A DNA stretch of 64,000 nt from Luzula sylvatica (taxonomy: Eukaryota > Streptophyta > Magnoliopsida > Poales > Juncaceae): positions 30,735,314 to 30,799,313 of the forward strand of contig OX326958.1 of the NCBI GenBank assembly GCA_946800325.1. The letters run 5' to 3'. Below the pieces are notes generated by a model that was not told where the DNA came from, searched no databases, and worked only from the letters and a program-made list of their open reading frames with translations. Both the position numbers and the translations under genes were made by a program. Of the stretch, positions 61,634 to 64,000 are shown one piece after another (the first letter of the stretch is position 1; each line of letters opens with the position of its first letter).

Positions 61634-64000
61634 GTTTGGATCGATTATTTCACTACGTAACTTTTCACCAAATTGTACAAACACTAAAAAAGTTTTATTT
61701 TCGATTCATAGCAATCTTTTTACGCTTTGAGGAGTTCAAATAACGTTTTTTTAGATCATTTGTATCGTATCTTTTACTACATAACTTTTCACCAAATTTT
61801 ACAAACACTAACACAGTTTATTTTTCAATTCAAAACAACTTTTAACATTCTGAGGTGTTCAAATAACGTGTTTTTATGATGATTTGGATAGAATCATTTA
61901 CTACGTAACTTTTCACCAAATTGTACAAACACTAATAAATTTTCTTTTCGATTCATAGCAATTTTGATTCATAGCAATCTTTTTATGCTTTGAGGAGTTC
62001 AAATAACTTGTTTTTAGATCATTTGTATCGTATCTCTTACTACATAACTTTTCACCAAATTTTACACACACTAAGAAAGTTTGTTTTTTGATTCAAAACA
62101 ATCTTTTTGAGATTTGTGGATTTCAAATAACGTGTTCTTAGATCATTTGTATCGTATCTTTTACTACATAATTTTTCACCAAACTTTATAAACACGAAGA
62201 AAGTTTGTTTTTCGATTCAAAACAATCTTTTAACGTTCTGAGGAGTTCAAAAAACGTGTTTATGAGATGGTTTGGATCGAATCTTTCACTGCATAACTTT
62301 TCACCAAATTGTACAAACACCAAGAAAGTTTTCTTTTTGATTCGTAGCAATCCTTTTGCGCTTTGTGGAGTTCAAATAACATGTTTTTAGATCATTTGTA
62401 TCGTATTTTTTACTACATAACTTTTCACCAAATTTTACAAACACAAAGAAAGTTTGTTTTTCGATTCAAAACTATCTTTTAACGTTCTGAGGAGTTCAAA
62501 TAACGTGTTTATGAGATGGTTTGGATCGAATCTTTTACTACGTAAGTTTTCACCAAATTGTACAAACACTAAGAAAGTTTTCTTTTCGATTCATAGCAAT
62601 CTTTTTGCGCTTTGTGGAGTTCAAATAACGTGTTTTAGATCATTTGTATCGTATCTTTTATTACATAACTTTTCACCAAATTTTACAAACACAAAGAAAG
62701 TTTGTTTTCGATTCAAAAAAATCTTTTAACGTTCTGAGGAGTTCAAATAACGTGTTTTTGAGATGGTTTGGATCGAATATTTCACTACGTAACTTTTCAC
62801 CAAATTGTACAAACACTGAAAAAGTTTTCTTCTCTATTCATAGCAATCTTTTTACGCTTTGAGGAGTTCTAATAACATGTTTTCAGATCATTTGTATCGT
62901 ATCTTTTACTACATAACTTTTCACCAAATTTTACAAACACTAAGAAAGTTTGTTTTTCGATTCAAAACAATCTTTTAACATTCTGAGGAGTTGAAATAAC
63001 GTTTTGTTGAGATGGTTTGGATCAAATCTTTCATTACGTAACTTTTCACCAAATCGTACAAACAATAAGAAAGTTTTCATTTCGATTCATAGCAATCTTT
63101 TTGCACTTTGTGGTGTTCAAATAACGTGTTTTTAGATCACTTGTATCGTATCTTTTACTACATAATTTTTCACCAAATTTTACAAACACAAAGAAAGTTT
63201 GTTTTTCGATTCAAAACAATCTTTTAACGTTCTGAGGAGTTTAAATAATGTGTTTTTTAGATGATTTGGATCGAATCTTTCACTACGTAACTTTTCACCA
63301 AATTGTACAAACAGTAAGAAAGTTTTTTTTTCGATTCATAGCAATCATTTTACGCTTTGAGGATTTCAAATAACTTGTTTTTAGATCATTTGTATCGTAT
63401 CTTTCACTACATAACTTTTCACCAAATTTTACAACCACAAAGATATTTTGTTTTTCGATTCAAAACAATCTTTTAACGTTCTGAGGAGTTCAAATAATGT
63501 GTTTTTGAGATGGTTTGGATCGAATCTTTCACTACGTAACTTTTCACCAAATTGTACAAACAATAAGAAAGTTTTCTTTTCGATTCAAAACAATCTTTTT
63601 ACCCTTTGAGGAGTTCAAATAACTTGTTTTTAGATCATTTTTATCGTATCTTTCACTACATAACTTTTCACCAAATTTTACAAACACTAAGAAAGTTTGT
63701 TTTCCGATTCAAAACAATCTTTTCACGCTCTAAGGAGTTCAAATAACGTGTTTTTGAGATGGTTTGGATCCAATCTTTCACTACGTAATTTTTCACCAAA
63801 TTTTACAAACACTAAGAAAATTTTCTTTACGATTCATCTCAATCTTTGTGCGATTTGAGGAGTTCAAATAACGTGTTTTTGGATAATTTGTATCGTATCT
63901 TTTACTACATAACTTTTTACCTAATTTTAGAAACACAAAGAAATTTGTTTCTCGATTCAAAACAATCTTTTAACGTTCTGAGGAGTTCAAATAACGTGTT
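61634..64000. repeat. Satellite array continued, running off the window end
   Basis: The same A/B monomers resume after solo LTR 3 and are still running at base 64000, so the full array length is unknown. About 19 monomers are seen. A stretch near 61945-61980 contains a small local duplication (GATTCATAGCAATTTTGATT). Bases 62107-64000 are a near-copy of 55060-56953 (see findings). Short open frames at 62205-62862 are repeat by-products. Confidence 0.93.

Noticed and set aside
54480..62862. Many 60-90 aa open frames with RWFGSNLSLR..FSPNCTNTKKVF patterns
   Set aside because: All are translations of the satellite monomer in various frames; none has splice support or a start context that differs from its neighbours.

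Overview
This is nuclear DNA of a flowering plant, most likely a eudicot. It is AT-rich, the genes have many short introns with GT-AG borders (one GC-AG), and every recognisable protein has a clear plant relative (PUF/APUM, RABH1, CFL1-type WW protein, Brittle1-like carrier, CAMTA, TMEM135-like, papain-like, UBP3/4). The species cannot be named from the sequence alone. Gene models below were built by hand from splice sites; all eight keep phase through every junction.

Layout. 1-9.7 kb: a PUF RNA-binding protein gene (+), intergenic DNA with two MITE copies, then a Rab6/RABH1 GTPase gene (-). 9.7-18.6 kb: gene-poor DNA with a decayed ~180 bp tandem array, a SINE and a Mutator-like MITE. 18.7-24.7 kb: a CFL1-like WW-domain gene, a U2 snRNA-like copy that lacks an Sm site, and a mitochondrial carrier gene (BTL2/3 type) with a SINE in an intron. 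24.7-36.3 kb: a transposon graveyard. It holds a hAT-type MITE inside a tRNA-derived SINE, a dead hAT transposase gene broken by two solo LTRs of one family (each with its own 5-bp target duplication), AT-rich duplicated repeats, and further MITE copies. 36.4-51.7 kb: four genes on the + strand: CAMTA, TMEM135/Tim17-like, a secreted papain-like protein that has lost two catalytic residues, and UBP3/4. 53.1-64 kb: a satellite array of ~124 bp monomers arranged as ~249 bp dimers, broken by a third solo LTR and continuing past the window end.

The genes are independent loci and do not form a pathway. The most interesting items are (i) the papain-like pseudoenzyme with no I29 prodomain, (ii) a set of ten paired CCGTCATGACGG-type palindromes in one solo LTR, each keeping at least one TGACG core, (iii) the dimeric satellite with a ~1.9 kb near-identical internal duplication, and (iv) the nested insertions, whose order can be read from target-site duplications.
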